This document shows positions 42,052-50,344 of a stretch of DNA of 64,000 nt, one piece after another. The position numbers and the translations under genes were made by a program. The stretch comes from Sporomusaceae bacterium UBA7701. GTDB lineage: Bacteria > Bacillota > Negativicutes > Sporomusales > UBA7701. Position 1 is the stretch's first letter; every line of letters begins with the position of its first letter. Location: the NCBI GenBank assembly GCA_002482545.1, contig DLGF01000006.1, positions 124,001 to 188,000 on the forward strand, in the 5' to 3' direction. Below the pieces are notes generated by a model. It was not told the origin of the DNA. It ran no database searches and was given only the letters and a program-made list of their open reading frames with translations.

Positions 42052-43473
42052 TTGGACGAAGCAAAAAAACTCCGCTGGTACAATCTTGCGCTCATGGCCT
42101 TTGTCATGGTATGGGGCTTTGGCAATGTTGTCAACAACTACGCCAACCAAGGCCTCAAAGTTATTGTCTCTTGGATTCTGATTAATGCTCTTTATTTCAT
42201 TCCTTATGCCTTGATGGTCGGCGAACTCGGGTCCACCTTTAAGGAGGGCAAGGCGGGCGTCAGCACCTGGATCCGCTCGACCACCGGCCCCTTGCTGGCC
42301 TATCTGGCCGGCTGGACTTACTGGGTGGTGCATGTGCCCTATTTGGCCCAGAAACCACAAAATATTCTGGTGGCCATGGGCTGGGGCATCCTCCAGAACG
42401 GCACCCTCGTCAAAATGTTCAGCCCGATGGTCTTGCAGCTTACCACCCTGGCGCTGTTCCTTTTCTTCATGTGGATCGCCTCGCGGGGCATTACCTCGCT
42501 GAAGCGGATCGGCATGATCGCCGGCACCGCCATGCTGGTCATGTCCTTCCTGTATGTCCTTCTGATGCTGGCCGCGCCGGCTTTAAGGGGCGTGGCGTCC
42601 GCCACCACCACCTTGTCGTGGGATACTTTGATTCCCAACTTTGACTTTACTTACTTCACCACCATCTCCATGCTGGTCTTCGCGGTGGGCGGAGCGGAAA
42701 AAATCTCCCCTTATGTCAACAATACCAACAACCCGGCCAGAGAATTCCCCCGCGGCATGATTATTCTGGCGGTGCTTGTCGCCCTTTCCGCGCTCCTGGG
42801 TTCGGTCGCCATGGGCATGATGTTTGATTCCAACAATATCCCCAAAGATTTGAAAATGAACGGTCAGTACTATGCCTTCCAAATGCTCGGCAGCTATTAC
42901 GGCGTCGGCAACCTGTTCCTCATCCTCTACGCCTTCGCCAACTTCGCCGGCCAGATTTCGGCTTTGGTCTTCTCCATCGACGCCCCGCTCAAGGTCATGC
43001 TGGCTGAGAGCGATTCCAGATATATCCCGAAATTCCTGGCCAAGACCAACGAGCACGGCGCCCCCATCAACGGCTACAAACTGACCGCCGTGCTCGTAAG
43101 CCTGCTCATCATCATTCCTGCTCTGGGCATCGGCAATATGAACGACCTGTACAACTGGCTCCTTGATCTCAACTCGGTTGTCATGCCCATGCGCTACCTC
43201 TGGGTATTTGTCGCCTATATGGCGCTGCGCAGGCTCAGCGGCAGATTCATTTCGGAATACAAGTTCGTCAGCAACCCCACCCTCGGCTTCGGCATCGGCC
43301 TATGGTGCTTCCTGTTCACCGCCTTTGCCTGCATCATGGGCATGTTCCCGAAAGGCGTGGCTCTCTATTCCGCCCAGTGGTACTTCCAGATCTCGCTCAA
43401 CATTCTGACCCCCTTCATTCTGCTCGGCCTGGGTCTCATTCTCCCCTCCATCGCCAAGCGGGTAAACAAATAA
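42052..43473 (+). CDS. APC-superfamily amino acid permease
   Basis: 473 residues with twelve membrane helices. MAFVMVWGFGNVVNNYANQGL is the first, unwound helix of the APC fold, and VFAVGGAEKISPYVNNTNNPAREFPRG is the hallmark loop after helix 6. It resembles the glutamate:GABA antiporter/YjeM-like branch, but the substrate cannot be fixed. Starts at a TTG preceded by TAGGAGGTTAATGAA. Single gene with promoter and strong terminator. Confidence 0.88.
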   Translation: MDEAKKLRWYNLALMAFVMVWGFGNVVNNYANQGLKVIVSWILINALYFIPYALMVGELGSTFKEGKAGVSTWIRSTTGPLLAYLAGWTYWVVHVPYLAQKPQNILVAMGWGILQNGTLVKMFSPMVLQLTTLALFLFFMWIASRGITSLKRIGMIAGTAMLVMSFLYVLLMLAAPALRGVASATTTLSWDTLIPNFDFTYFTTISMLVFAVGGAEKISPYVNNTNNPAREFPRGMIILAVLVALSALLGSVAMGMMFDSNNIPKDLKMNGQYYAFQMLGSYYGVGNLFLILYAFANFAGQISALVFSIDAPLKVMLAESDSRYIPKFLAKTNEHGAPINGYKLTAVLVSLLIIIPALGIGNMNDLYNWLLDLNSVVMPMRYLWVFVAYMALRRLSGRFISEYKFVSNPTLGFGIGLWCFLFTAFACIMGMFPKGVALYSAQWYFQISLNILTPFILLGLGLILPSIAKRVNK

Positions 43474-43492
43474 GCATACCGATACGGCGAGA

Positions 43493-43525
43493 GAGAGCAG
43501 CAAGCTAAGCTTGCTGCTCTCTTTC
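43493..43525 (+). terminator. Terminator of the APC permease gene
   Basis: GAGAGCAGCAAG/CTTGCTGCTCTC stem followed by TTTC. Confidence 0.8.
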
Positions 43526-43548
43526 ATGATGGCATGGGGTTCTCGCCA

Positions 43549-44349
43549 TCAGGCGTCCGCCAGCACGTCCTGCACCGTATACCAGCCGGCGGGCTTGCCG
43601 GCCAGGAACCGGGCGCAGTTGCAGGCGCCTTCGGCGAAGCATTCCCAGTTGTGGGCGTGGTGAGTGATCTCCAGCCGTTCGGCTTTAAATCCGAACATTA
43701 CGGTATGGCTGCTGGAAATATCCCCGGCCCGCACCGAATGATAGCCGATGGTGCCCGGTTGCCGCGGGCTATGGCCGCTCCGGCCGAAAACCGCGATGTC
43801 GTCGAAGGGTTTTCCCAGGCCCTTGGCCAGGGCGTGGCCCAGTTCCCGGGACGTCCCGCTGGGCGCATCCTTCTTGTCCCGGTCATGCATTTCGATGATC
43901 TCGATATCGGCGGCGTCGGCGAACTTTTCCGCCAGCATCGCCAGGACGCCGTAGAGCAGGTTTATGACCCGCGAGGTATTGGCGCCGTACAAAAAAGGAA
44001 TTTGCCGGGCCGCTTCCCGCAGGCGCTCCCACTGTCCGGGCGTAAAGCCGGTGGTGCCGCAGACCACGGCTTTGCGGTGTTTGACCGCCAGCTCGGCCAC
44101 GGCGAGCGAAGTCTCCACCGTGGAATAGTCGATAATAATGTCGCAGCCGTCGATAACCGCGGCCAGATTATCCACGACAGGCGCTCCCACTTCCTCCCCC
44201 AGCCCGGCTAGCAGACCGATGTCCCTGCCGCAGTAATCCCGCCCCGCCGGGGCAATTCCCGCCACGATCCTCATGTCGCCGCGCGCGGCGACGGATTTGG
44301 TAATGAGCCGCCCCATCTTCCCCCGCGGGGCGATAATAATGATGTTCAT
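43549..44349 (-). CDS. dapB: 4-hydroxy-tetrahydrodipicolinate reductase (DapB), paralogue 1
   Basis: 266 residues. The N-terminal dinucleotide fold (IIIIAPRGKMGRLIT), VVCGTTGFTPGQWERL and EIIEMHDRDKKDAPSGTSRELG are the DapB signatures. The position of the E. coli catalytic His159 is His and Lys163 is Lys, although the two other histidines of HHRHK are Asp. It reduces the dihydrodipicolinate precursor in lysine and diaminopimelate synthesis. No other lysine genes adjoin. A second, more divergent copy lies at 50345-51181. Confidence 0.88.
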   Translation of the reverse strand: MNIIIIAPRGKMGRLITKSVAARGDMRIVAGIAPAGRDYCGRDIGLLAGLGEEVGAPVVDNLAAVIDGCDIIIDYSTVETSLAVAELAVKHRKAVVCGTTGFTPGQWERLREAARQIPFLYGANTSRVINLLYGVLAMLAEKFADAADIEIIEMHDRDKKDAPSGTSRELGHALAKGLGKPFDDIAVFGRSGHSPRQPGTIGYHSVRAGDISSSHTVMFGFKAERLEITHHAHNWECFAEGACNCARFLAGKPAGWYTVQDVLADA

Positions 44350-44528
44350 AGCGATCCCTCCGTTCCTTCGATCTTTTGTCTATTCCACACCTCGCCAGGC
44401 TATCCCTTTCTCCGGCCGCCGCCAAAACGCCGCCTGCAGAAAAAGCGGCCCGAGTATGGCGGGAGGGATTTATTGCCGCCATGCGGAAATATACAGGTAT
44501 AAATCACGCGATAGCGAGGTGATGCAAC

Positions 44529-45872
44529 TTGCGCCGACTGGCCGCCGTTCTGACGATGCTGGCCTTGCTGGTCATAACCTGCGCTCCCGCGGCCACGGGG
44601 GCCGAAGCGCTGCCCAACGTTTCCCGGCCGATGCTTGCAGCCGACTACTGGATAAACAACACCGCCAGGCCCGACCAGCTCATCCTAAGCAGCGCCGATA
44701 TCGCCTTGTTCAACAAGCGCATTATCGCGGACCTGCCCGGCGTCGCATTCGACCTGGCCGCTTATCCGGCGACGCTGGACCGGCCAACGCTCTCCTCCCT
44801 GCTGTCCGCCGCCCAGTTTCCCCAGGGCGCGGCATATGTCAGCGGCCTGCCCGCTTCCGCCGCCTTCCGGGAGAACTGCCAGCGCTCCATTAACCCGGCG
44901 GCCGTAAAGGACGCCAACCCGGTACGCTACGGGCTTACGGTCCGCCGCACCGACATCCGCACCTTCCCCACCCTGAGCGGCGTATTCGATTCTCCCGGCG
45001 ACCGGGACTTCGACCGGTTTCAGGAAACCGCGGTCGACCCGGCCGAGCCCGTCCTCATCCTCCACGAAAGCCTGGACAAAGACTTCTATTTTATCCAGAT
45101 GCGCAATTACCGGGGTTGGGTGCCTGTCCAGGATATCGCTCTGGCGAAAACCCGCCAGCAGTGGCTTGACTATATGACCGCAGGGGACTTTTTGGTTGTC
45201 ACCTCCAGCACCCTGGGGATCGGCAGGGACCCGGCCACCGGGGGGCCCCTGCTGTTTCAAATGGGCGCCAAAATACCCGTTGTGCGAGCGGAAAGCACCG
45301 GAGCCGGGCTGAGCTACCTGCTCAAAGTGCCGGTGCGGACCGTCGACGGAGTCCTGGCCTTCCGTACGGAGCTTGTCCCGGCCTCGGCCGACGTTCATCG
45401 CGGCTATCTCCCCTATACCCGGGCCAATACCATCCGCCAGGCCTTTCGGATGCTCGGCGATCCCTACGGTTGGGGCGGACTCGCCGACAGCGTGGACTGC
45501 TCAAGCTTTATCGCCAACATCTTCCGGACCATGGGGTTTCTTCTGCCCCGCAACGCCGACGAACAGGAAAGCGCCCCCGGCCTGAAGCTGGCCTTGGCCG
45601 GCAAAAGCGCGGCGGAGCGTCTGACCCTGCTCCAGCAGTTGCCGCCGGGAAGCCCGGTGTTTATGAACGGCCATGTCATGCTCTACCTCGGCCAAAGCGG
45701 CGGGAAACCGTACATAATCCATTCGCTGGGCTCCTATTCCCGGAAGGACCCGGCCACCGGACGGCTGCAGCGGGTTCCGGTGATGCGGGTGGTAGTGAGC
45801 GACCTTGGGTTGCTGCTGAGCAGCAACCGGACCTTTCTCGACGCCCTTAACGGCGGTACCGACTACCGCTAA
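44529..45872 (+). CDS. Secreted NlpC/P60-family cell-wall hydrolase with SH3-type domains
   Basis: 447 residues from a TTG start behind GAGGTGATGCAAC. A signal peptide (LAAVLTMLALLVITCAPAATGAEA) is followed by a helical N-terminal domain, one or two SH3b-like modules (~residues 130-300; VRRTDIRTFPTLSGVFDSP; FYFIQMRNYRGWVPVQDIAL) and a C-terminal NlpC/P60 domain. Its catalytic Cys is in DSVDCSSFIANIF, with the His in NGHVMLYLG and the third residue in IHSLGSY. It cleaves peptidoglycan stem peptides, acting outside the cytoplasmic membrane. Confidence 0.9.
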   Translation: MRRLAAVLTMLALLVITCAPAATGAEALPNVSRPMLAADYWINNTARPDQLILSSADIALFNKRIIADLPGVAFDLAAYPATLDRPTLSSLLSAAQFPQGAAYVSGLPASAAFRENCQRSINPAAVKDANPVRYGLTVRRTDIRTFPTLSGVFDSPGDRDFDRFQETAVDPAEPVLILHESLDKDFYFIQMRNYRGWVPVQDIALAKTRQQWLDYMTAGDFLVVTSSTLGIGRDPATGGPLLFQMGAKIPVVRAESTGAGLSYLLKVPVRTVDGVLAFRTELVPASADVHRGYLPYTRANTIRQAFRMLGDPYGWGGLADSVDCSSFIANIFRTMGFLLPRNADEQESAPGLKLALAGKSAAERLTLLQQLPPGSPVFMNGHVMLYLGQSGGKPYIIHSLGSYSRKDPATGRLQRVPVMRVVVSDLGLLLSSNRTFLDALNGGTDYR

Positions 45873-45937
45873 ATCCCTGCCGCTGTTTTAAGCCGGTCTT
45901 CTCCCCGGAAACGCGAAACAGGGCCTAGTCAACAATC

Positions 45938-45985
45938 AACCCGGAGGATGGCGCGGTTATCCAGCGCCTTCCTCCGGGTTTTGTT
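45938..45985 (+). terminator. Terminator of the NlpC/P60 gene
   Basis: AACCCGGAGG/CCTCCGGGTT with an inner GGCGC/GCGCC stem, followed by TTTTGTT. Confidence 0.85.
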
Positions 45986-46046
45986 ATGCCGACGGCTTCG
46001 GCCGGCACCGCCACGCACCGTTCCTCATCTTGCCTGCTTGGGGAGT

Positions 46047-46613
46047 TCAGCCTTCCACGGGGGCCGTCTGCGGCGTCACCAGGTCCATGACGGCGAGGAT
46101 CTGGCGCAGGGTCGTCTCGATCGCCCCGCTGTTCTTCACGACATGATCGGCGCTCTGCCAGTTGTTGAACTCTCCGTTCTTTTCCGCATACTCAATTCGC
46201 TGCCGTATTTCGTCCTGACTGTCGCCCAGCACCAGGCAACGGCTGAGCACCGTGTCCTTGTCAACCAGGAGATAGATGGATTCCAGCCGGTCCCCCAGCA
46301 ATTTTTTTAATTGTTCAAAGCCGTTCATATCAATATCCACAACCGAGACAGGATATAAGTTGACCTTTTTGAGCACTTCCTCCTTGCTGAGCCCGTAGTA
46401 ATGCTCGGAGTAAGTCGCCCGCTCGGCGAAGGGCTGGCTGGCAAAGGCTTGTTTCTCTACAAAATAGTAATCCACACCATGTTGCTCACCCTTCTTCGGC
46501 GGTCTTGTCGTATGGCTGATCAGCGCCGGGATGCCGTACTTTTTGAATAGCTGCTTGACGATCAACGTCTTGCCGGATGCAGGCGGTCCAACGATTGCGT
46601 ATACTTTGTTCAT
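46047..46613 (-). CDS. Guanylate-kinase-like P-loop protein
   Basis: 188 residues. The Walker A is AIVGPPASGKTLIVKQLF. SHTTRPPKKGEQHGVDYYFV and YSEHYYGLSKEEV are the GMP-binding segments of guanylate kinase. The C-terminal half differs from housekeeping Gmk (DIDMNGFEQLKKLLGDRLESIYLLVD; QRIEYAEKNGEFNNW), so it may be a Gmk paralogue or a nucleotide-sensing relative rather than the essential enzyme. Single gene. Confidence 0.8.
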   Translation of the reverse strand: MNKVYAIVGPPASGKTLIVKQLFKKYGIPALISHTTRPPKKGEQHGVDYYFVEKQAFASQPFAERATYSEHYYGLSKEEVLKKVNLYPVSVVDIDMNGFEQLKKLLGDRLESIYLLVDKDTVLSRCLVLGDSQDEIRQRIEYAEKNGEFNNWQSADHVVKNSGAIETTLRQILAVMDLVTPQTAPVEG

Positions 46614-46937
46614 CCTTCTTCCTCCTTAAGGCTGAAACTTAACTGCCGCGCTCATGGGGATGAAAATCCTCTTTACTATAATATCGTACTATCCCGCCAT
46701 TTTATAAAGACAGCTCCACATATTTTCCAGTATGGCGAATCATCGTTTTGCTTCTCATCCGCCCCATCTATTTCCATGATATTCTTAGTTCATTTGGATA
46801 AATGAGCCTTTTTACCCATTAATTTTTACAGACTATCCGGCGATAACATAAAGAGTCCTATTTTTATATTATTTTACCAAAGGGCGTTTTCGGTGGGTAG
46901 ACAACCCAGACGCCCCATCCTTCCAGCCTGCCGGTCA
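46614..46937. other. AT-rich intergenic region
   Basis: It carries the divergent promoter area of the guanylate-kinase-like gene and the 5' side of the decayed 3D-domain gene. I see no RNA element, repeat or complete small gene. Confidence 0.45.
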
Positions 46938-47302
46938 TAGTGACCGCCTACACCCGTTACGACGAGGGCTGCACCGATTACACCGACTGCGGCACCCGGG
47001 GGCTGATCGCGGTCGATCCTTCGGTCATACCGCTTGGCATCAAGCTTTCGTTCCCGGCTGCGGCGAAGCGCTGGCCAAACGACATCGGCGCGATTAGGGG
47101 CAACCATATCGATCTGGCGATGGACACTCTGGACGAGGCCTTTGCCTGGGGCGTCCGCAATATCACCATCTATGTGCTGCCAAACAGCTGCCCTTTCCGC
47201 GGTCTTTTGCCGGCGAAAACAGTTGCCGGAAACTGCCGGCTGGCTTACAATAGAAGCATTATAGGAATTGACTCGGCATTTGTGAGGGATTCGGACAAAT
47301 GA
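46901..47302 (+). pseudogene. 3D (Asp-Asp-Asp) domain protein, 5'-truncated with internal frameshifts
   Basis: The frame encodes LPVIVTAYTRYDEGCTDYTD, then IAVDPSVIPLGIKL, then GAIRGNHIDLAMDTLDEAFAWG with RNITIYVL after it, the 3D fold of MltA/YabE/YuiC-type cell-wall proteins. It lacks a signal peptide and upstream domain: a TAG at 46898 closes the frame, and the only nearby start (GTG at 46940) has no ribosome binding site. Between 47050 and 47077 the expected PGxGEALA segment is read only in another frame, so two compensating indels are likely. The last codons overlap the start of the EamA-type gene. Confidence 0.6.
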
Positions 47303-48213
47303 GATCTACCTCTAACTTGTTGTTGCTTCTGGCGGCCGCCATCTGGGGATTGGCTTTCGTGGCCCAGCGGGTGGGGATGGACCATGTCGGCCCGTTTACG
47401 TTCAACGGGGTAAGGTTTGCGTTGGGCAGCCTTTCCTTAGTTCCCCTGATGATTTACTTCACCCGTCAGGATACGGCCACGAGCGGAGCGAAAGACGGAC
47501 CGCGGGCAGCCAAAGCCTCCTACGCCGGACTGCTGGTCGGGGCCATTCTGTTTATCGCGGCTTCACTTCAGCAGATCGGGTTAGTGTATACCACCGCCGG
47601 CAAAGCCGCCTTCATTACCTGTCTTTATATCGTGCTCGTCCCCATCACCGGGATATTTCTGCGGCACCGGATTACTCTTCCTACCTGGCTCGGCTCGATC
47701 CTGGCCGTCGTCGGCCTTTATTTTCTGTGTGTAAAAGAAAGCCTCACCATTTCCTATGGCGATCTGCTTGAGCTGATCGGAGCCTTCTTCTGGACGGCCC
47801 ACATTTTAGTGATCGACCACTATTCACGGAAGGTCGACACCTTGAAGCTGGCCTGTTTTCAGTTTCTGACCTGTTCGGTGTTGAGCCTGCTGACAGCCGT
47901 GGCGATCGAAACCATTACGACGGACGGGATTGTGCAGGCGGCCGTTCCCCTCCTCTACGGAGGCGTTTGCTCGGTCGGCATTGCCTATACCCTCCAGATT
48001 GTCGGGCAGAAACACGCCGCCCCTGCCCACGCCGCAATTATTCTCAGCATGGAGACCGTGTTCGCGGCGCTCGGAGGCTACCTGCTGCTTGACGAACGGC
48101 TGGGGCCGCTGGAACTTTTGGGCTGCGCGCTGATGCTGGCCGGAATGCTTCTGTCCCAGCTTCAGGTTATGAAGCCGGAAAAGCCGGCTCCGGCAGACCA
48201 ATCGGCCGCATAG
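47299..48213 (+). CDS. EamA/DMT-superfamily transporter
   Basis: 304 residues with ten membrane helices in two EamA repeats. LLLAAAIWGLAFVAQRVGMDHVGPFTFNGVRFALGSL opens repeat one and LLELIGAFFWTAHILVIDHYSRKVD opens repeat two; AAPAHAAIILSMETVFAALGGYLLLDERLG is the closing signature. It probably exports amino acids or other metabolites. Its ATG overlaps the stop of the decayed 3D gene. Confidence 0.9.
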   Translation: MRSTSNLLLLLAAAIWGLAFVAQRVGMDHVGPFTFNGVRFALGSLSLVPLMIYFTRQDTATSGAKDGPRAAKASYAGLLVGAILFIAASLQQIGLVYTTAGKAAFITCLYIVLVPITGIFLRHRITLPTWLGSILAVVGLYFLCVKESLTISYGDLLELIGAFFWTAHILVIDHYSRKVDTLKLACFQFLTCSVLSLLTAVAIETITTDGIVQAAVPLLYGGVCSVGIAYTLQIVGQKHAAPAHAAIILSMETVFAALGGYLLLDERLGPLELLGCALMLAGMLLSQLQVMKPEKPAPADQSAA

Positions 48214-48243
48214 CAAAAAGCCATGTACTTCTTGTACATGGCT
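48214..48243 (-). terminator. Terminator of the REC-histidine kinase gene
   Basis: AGCCATGTAC/GTACATGGCT perfect stem followed on the minus strand by TTTTTG. Confidence 0.75.
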
Positions 48244-48277
48244 GGTGTAACCTGGGCCGGCGCGGCTGTCGCTCCGT

Positions 48278-49390
48278 CTAGCCGGTTCGCTGCTCCGCAA
48301 CGTCCGGCAGGTTGAAGCTGACCGTAAACAAGGTTCCTTTACCCCGTTCGCTCACGACCGAAATTTCCGCATCATGGCGCTGGGCTATCCGGTAGCAAAT
48401 CGCCAGGCCCAGGCCGGAGCCGGTTTCCTTCGACGTAACAAACGGGGTGCCGAGTTTGTCCATGAATTCGGACGGAATGCCCATGCCACTGTCCTCGATA
48501 TGCAGCATGACTTTATTTTCGGTGCGGCGGACCCGGACTTTGATCGATCCTCCCCGGGGCATCGCCTCGATTGCGTTGCGGATCATATTCAGAATAAGCT
48601 GCCGGATGCTCTGCCGGTCAATCAAGACCGGCGGAGCATCCGCCAAATTCGTTTCGATGCTGCAGTTATGCAGCAAGGCGTCGGCCTGAAGCATCGGCAA
48701 AATGTCGCTGACCAAGTCACTCAGACTGATGGGTTTGAAATCCATGGCCTTGTCTTTGGCCAGGGACAGAAACTCTTTGATGATGCTATTGGCCCGGTCC
48801 AATTCCTCAATCATCAGGTCGAAATGGTCTTTATAGGACGCCAAATCCTTCTTCCTGCCGAGAAATTGCAGAAAACCCCGGACCGTGGTCATGGGGTTGC
48901 GGACTTCATGGCCGATGCCGGCAGCCATCTCCCCGATTACATTCAAACGGTCCAGCCTGGCCAGATGCTCAACCATCTTGCGATTCTGCTCAGCCTCCAG
49001 GAGCCGCTTGATCCGGCCCCGCAGCACCGCCGGGTTGAACTTCTTCGTCAGATAGTCGTCGGCGCCGACCTGGAAGGCATGGTTGATGGTGGCTTCATCC
49101 TCCTTGGAGGTGAGCATGAGGATCGGAACTTGCTTTCCGCTTGCCAGCTCGCGGATCTTGGCGCAAGCTGAACAACCGTCGGGTTCGGGCATAACTACAT
49201 CCAAAAGGATGAGATCGGGCTGGAAACGCTGATAGGCGGAAACTGTCTCAAGCCCGTTGCTGGCTTCAATGATCCGGTAGCCGTCCTGGCTAAGGATGTC
49301 CCGCAGATAGGTCCTGATAAATACATCGTCGTCCGCAACCAAAATCAGGAATGGACGATTCGTAACATTAGCGATACGGATAGGGACCAT
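48278..49390 (-). CDS. Hybrid signalling protein: N-terminal receiver domain fused to a histidine kinase
   Basis: 370 residues. Residues ~13-130 are a REC domain (LILVADDDVFIRTYL, phosphoacceptor Asp in LILLDVVMPEPDG, Lys in YLTKKF). A HisKA domain has His in GEMAAGIGHEVRNPMTTVRGFLQFL, resembling Bacillus sporulation kinases. HATPase_c boxes are NMIRNAIEAM, VMLHIEDSGMGIPSEFM and GSGLGLAICYRIA. No sensor or membrane segment exists, so input must come through phosphorylation of the receiver. It may join a sporulation-type phosphorelay, which is inference. Confidence 0.9.
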   Translation of the reverse strand: MVPIRIANVTNRPFLILVADDDVFIRTYLRDILSQDGYRIIEASNGLETVSAYQRFQPDLILLDVVMPEPDGCSACAKIRELASGKQVPILMLTSKEDEATINHAFQVGADDYLTKKFNPAVLRGRIKRLLEAEQNRKMVEHLARLDRLNVIGEMAAGIGHEVRNPMTTVRGFLQFLGRKKDLASYKDHFDLMIEELDRANSIIKEFLSLAKDKAMDFKPISLSDLVSDILPMLQADALLHNCSIETNLADAPPVLIDRQSIRQLILNMIRNAIEAMPRGGSIKVRVRRTENKVMLHIEDSGMGIPSEFMDKLGTPFVTSKETGSGLGLAICYRIAQRHDAEISVVSERGKGTLFTVSFNLPDVAEQRTG

Positions 49391-49693
49391 CTCCTTTCAG
49401 TTCTGACCAGGGGAGAATATATCCTTCAATAGACAACAAAACTCTTCCATATGCGACCATTTTCGTCATCAATCTACATTGTCCTGCCTTTTTTCGAAAT
49501 CATAAATACACTTTTTGACACTTTTTGCTTTTAATCCTGACGGCTTGGCCATCCCGGCCGGCACCGGCTTCGCCCGGTCAGGGCGGCCGGGATATCCGGT
49601 CCGTCCCGGGCGTCCCCGGAGGCTTCCCTTGTTACCGACCCGGCCGCGCGGGTATAATAATATCAAATACCGACTCATCGCAGGGGGATTGGC
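49391..49693. other. Intergenic region between the kinase and the BusR-like gene
   Basis: A GC-rich inverted repeat (ATCCCGGCCG/CGGCCGGGAT) lies at about 49552-49592. A possible promoter for the BusR-like gene (TTGTTA, 18-base spacer, TATAAT) is near 49628-49657. No gene is seen. Confidence 0.45.
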
Positions 49694-50314
49694 ATGAAAT
49701 CAGGCACTTCACTGTACCGCTCTATTGCTTTGGATATAGCCCAGAGGATTATCAACGGGGAATTCCCGGAAAGAACGAAAATCTCGGGGCGGACCGTCCT
49801 TGCCGGCAATTATAACGTCTCGCCCGAAACCATCCGCAAAGCGATAGCGCTGTTGAAAGTCAAAAATGTCGTAAGCGTGTCCCAGGGCAAAGAGGTGACC
49901 GTGACCTCCACGGAAGACGCCTACCGGTTTATCGAGCATTATAAGAGTTCCCAATCGGTTTACTCGCTCCAGCAAGACGTCGAAACCCTTCTCCGGCAAA
50001 AACAGGAGATCGACGCCAAACTGGAAGCTTTGCTGATTGATATCATCAACTACTCCGACCGGCTGCGCAACCTCACCCCGTATAACCCGGTCGAGGTTGA
50101 AGTCCCGGAAACCTCGGCGCTGGCCGGACGGACAGTGGGAGATATCCGGCTTTGGCAGCACACCGGCGCAACCATCGTCGCCCTTCGGCGCGGCACCGAA
50201 ATCATCATCTCCCCCGGGCCCAACGCCAAATTTGAGCCCCATGACCGGATTGTCCTCGTTGGCGACAGTGAAGTTCTCAAACGGACGATCGAATTTGTCG
50301 TCCGCGGCGAATAG
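49694..50314 (+). CDS. BusR-like regulator: GntR winged helix, coiled coil and RCK_C domain
   Basis: 206 residues. Residues 1-70 are a GntR HTH (YRSIALDIAQRIINGEFPERTKISGRTVLAGNYNVSPETIRKAIALL). A helical linker (QQDVETLLRQKQEIDAKLEALL) follows, then a C-terminal RCK_C/TrkA-C domain (~120-206; SALAGRTVGDIRLWQHTGATIVALRRG; PHDRIVLVGDSEVLKRTIEFV). In Lactococcus and Streptococcus BusR this domain binds c-di-AMP and represses osmolyte uptake. No osmolyte transporter is adjacent, so its targets lie elsewhere. GCAGGGGGATTGGC precedes the ATG. Confidence 0.87.
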   Translation: MKSGTSLYRSIALDIAQRIINGEFPERTKISGRTVLAGNYNVSPETIRKAIALLKVKNVVSVSQGKEVTVTSTEDAYRFIEHYKSSQSVYSLQQDVETLLRQKQEIDAKLEALLIDIINYSDRLRNLTPYNPVEVEVPETSALAGRTVGDIRLWQHTGATIVALRRGTEIIISPGPNAKFEPHDRIVLVGDSEVLKRTIEFVVRGE

Positions 50315-50339
50315 GAAAAGCCGCCCTTCCGGGCGGCTT
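50314..50339 (-). terminator. Terminator of the second dapB-like gene
   Basis: AAGCCGCCC/GGGCGGCTT stem followed on the minus strand by TTCC after the T-rich arm, between converging genes. Confidence 0.65.
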
Positions 50340-50344
50340 GCCAG

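Noticed and set aside
46940..47302. Intact 3D-domain gene starting at GTG 46940
   Set aside because: No ribosome binding site, no signal peptide, and a conserved internal segment is out of frame, so a decayed gene is more likely.
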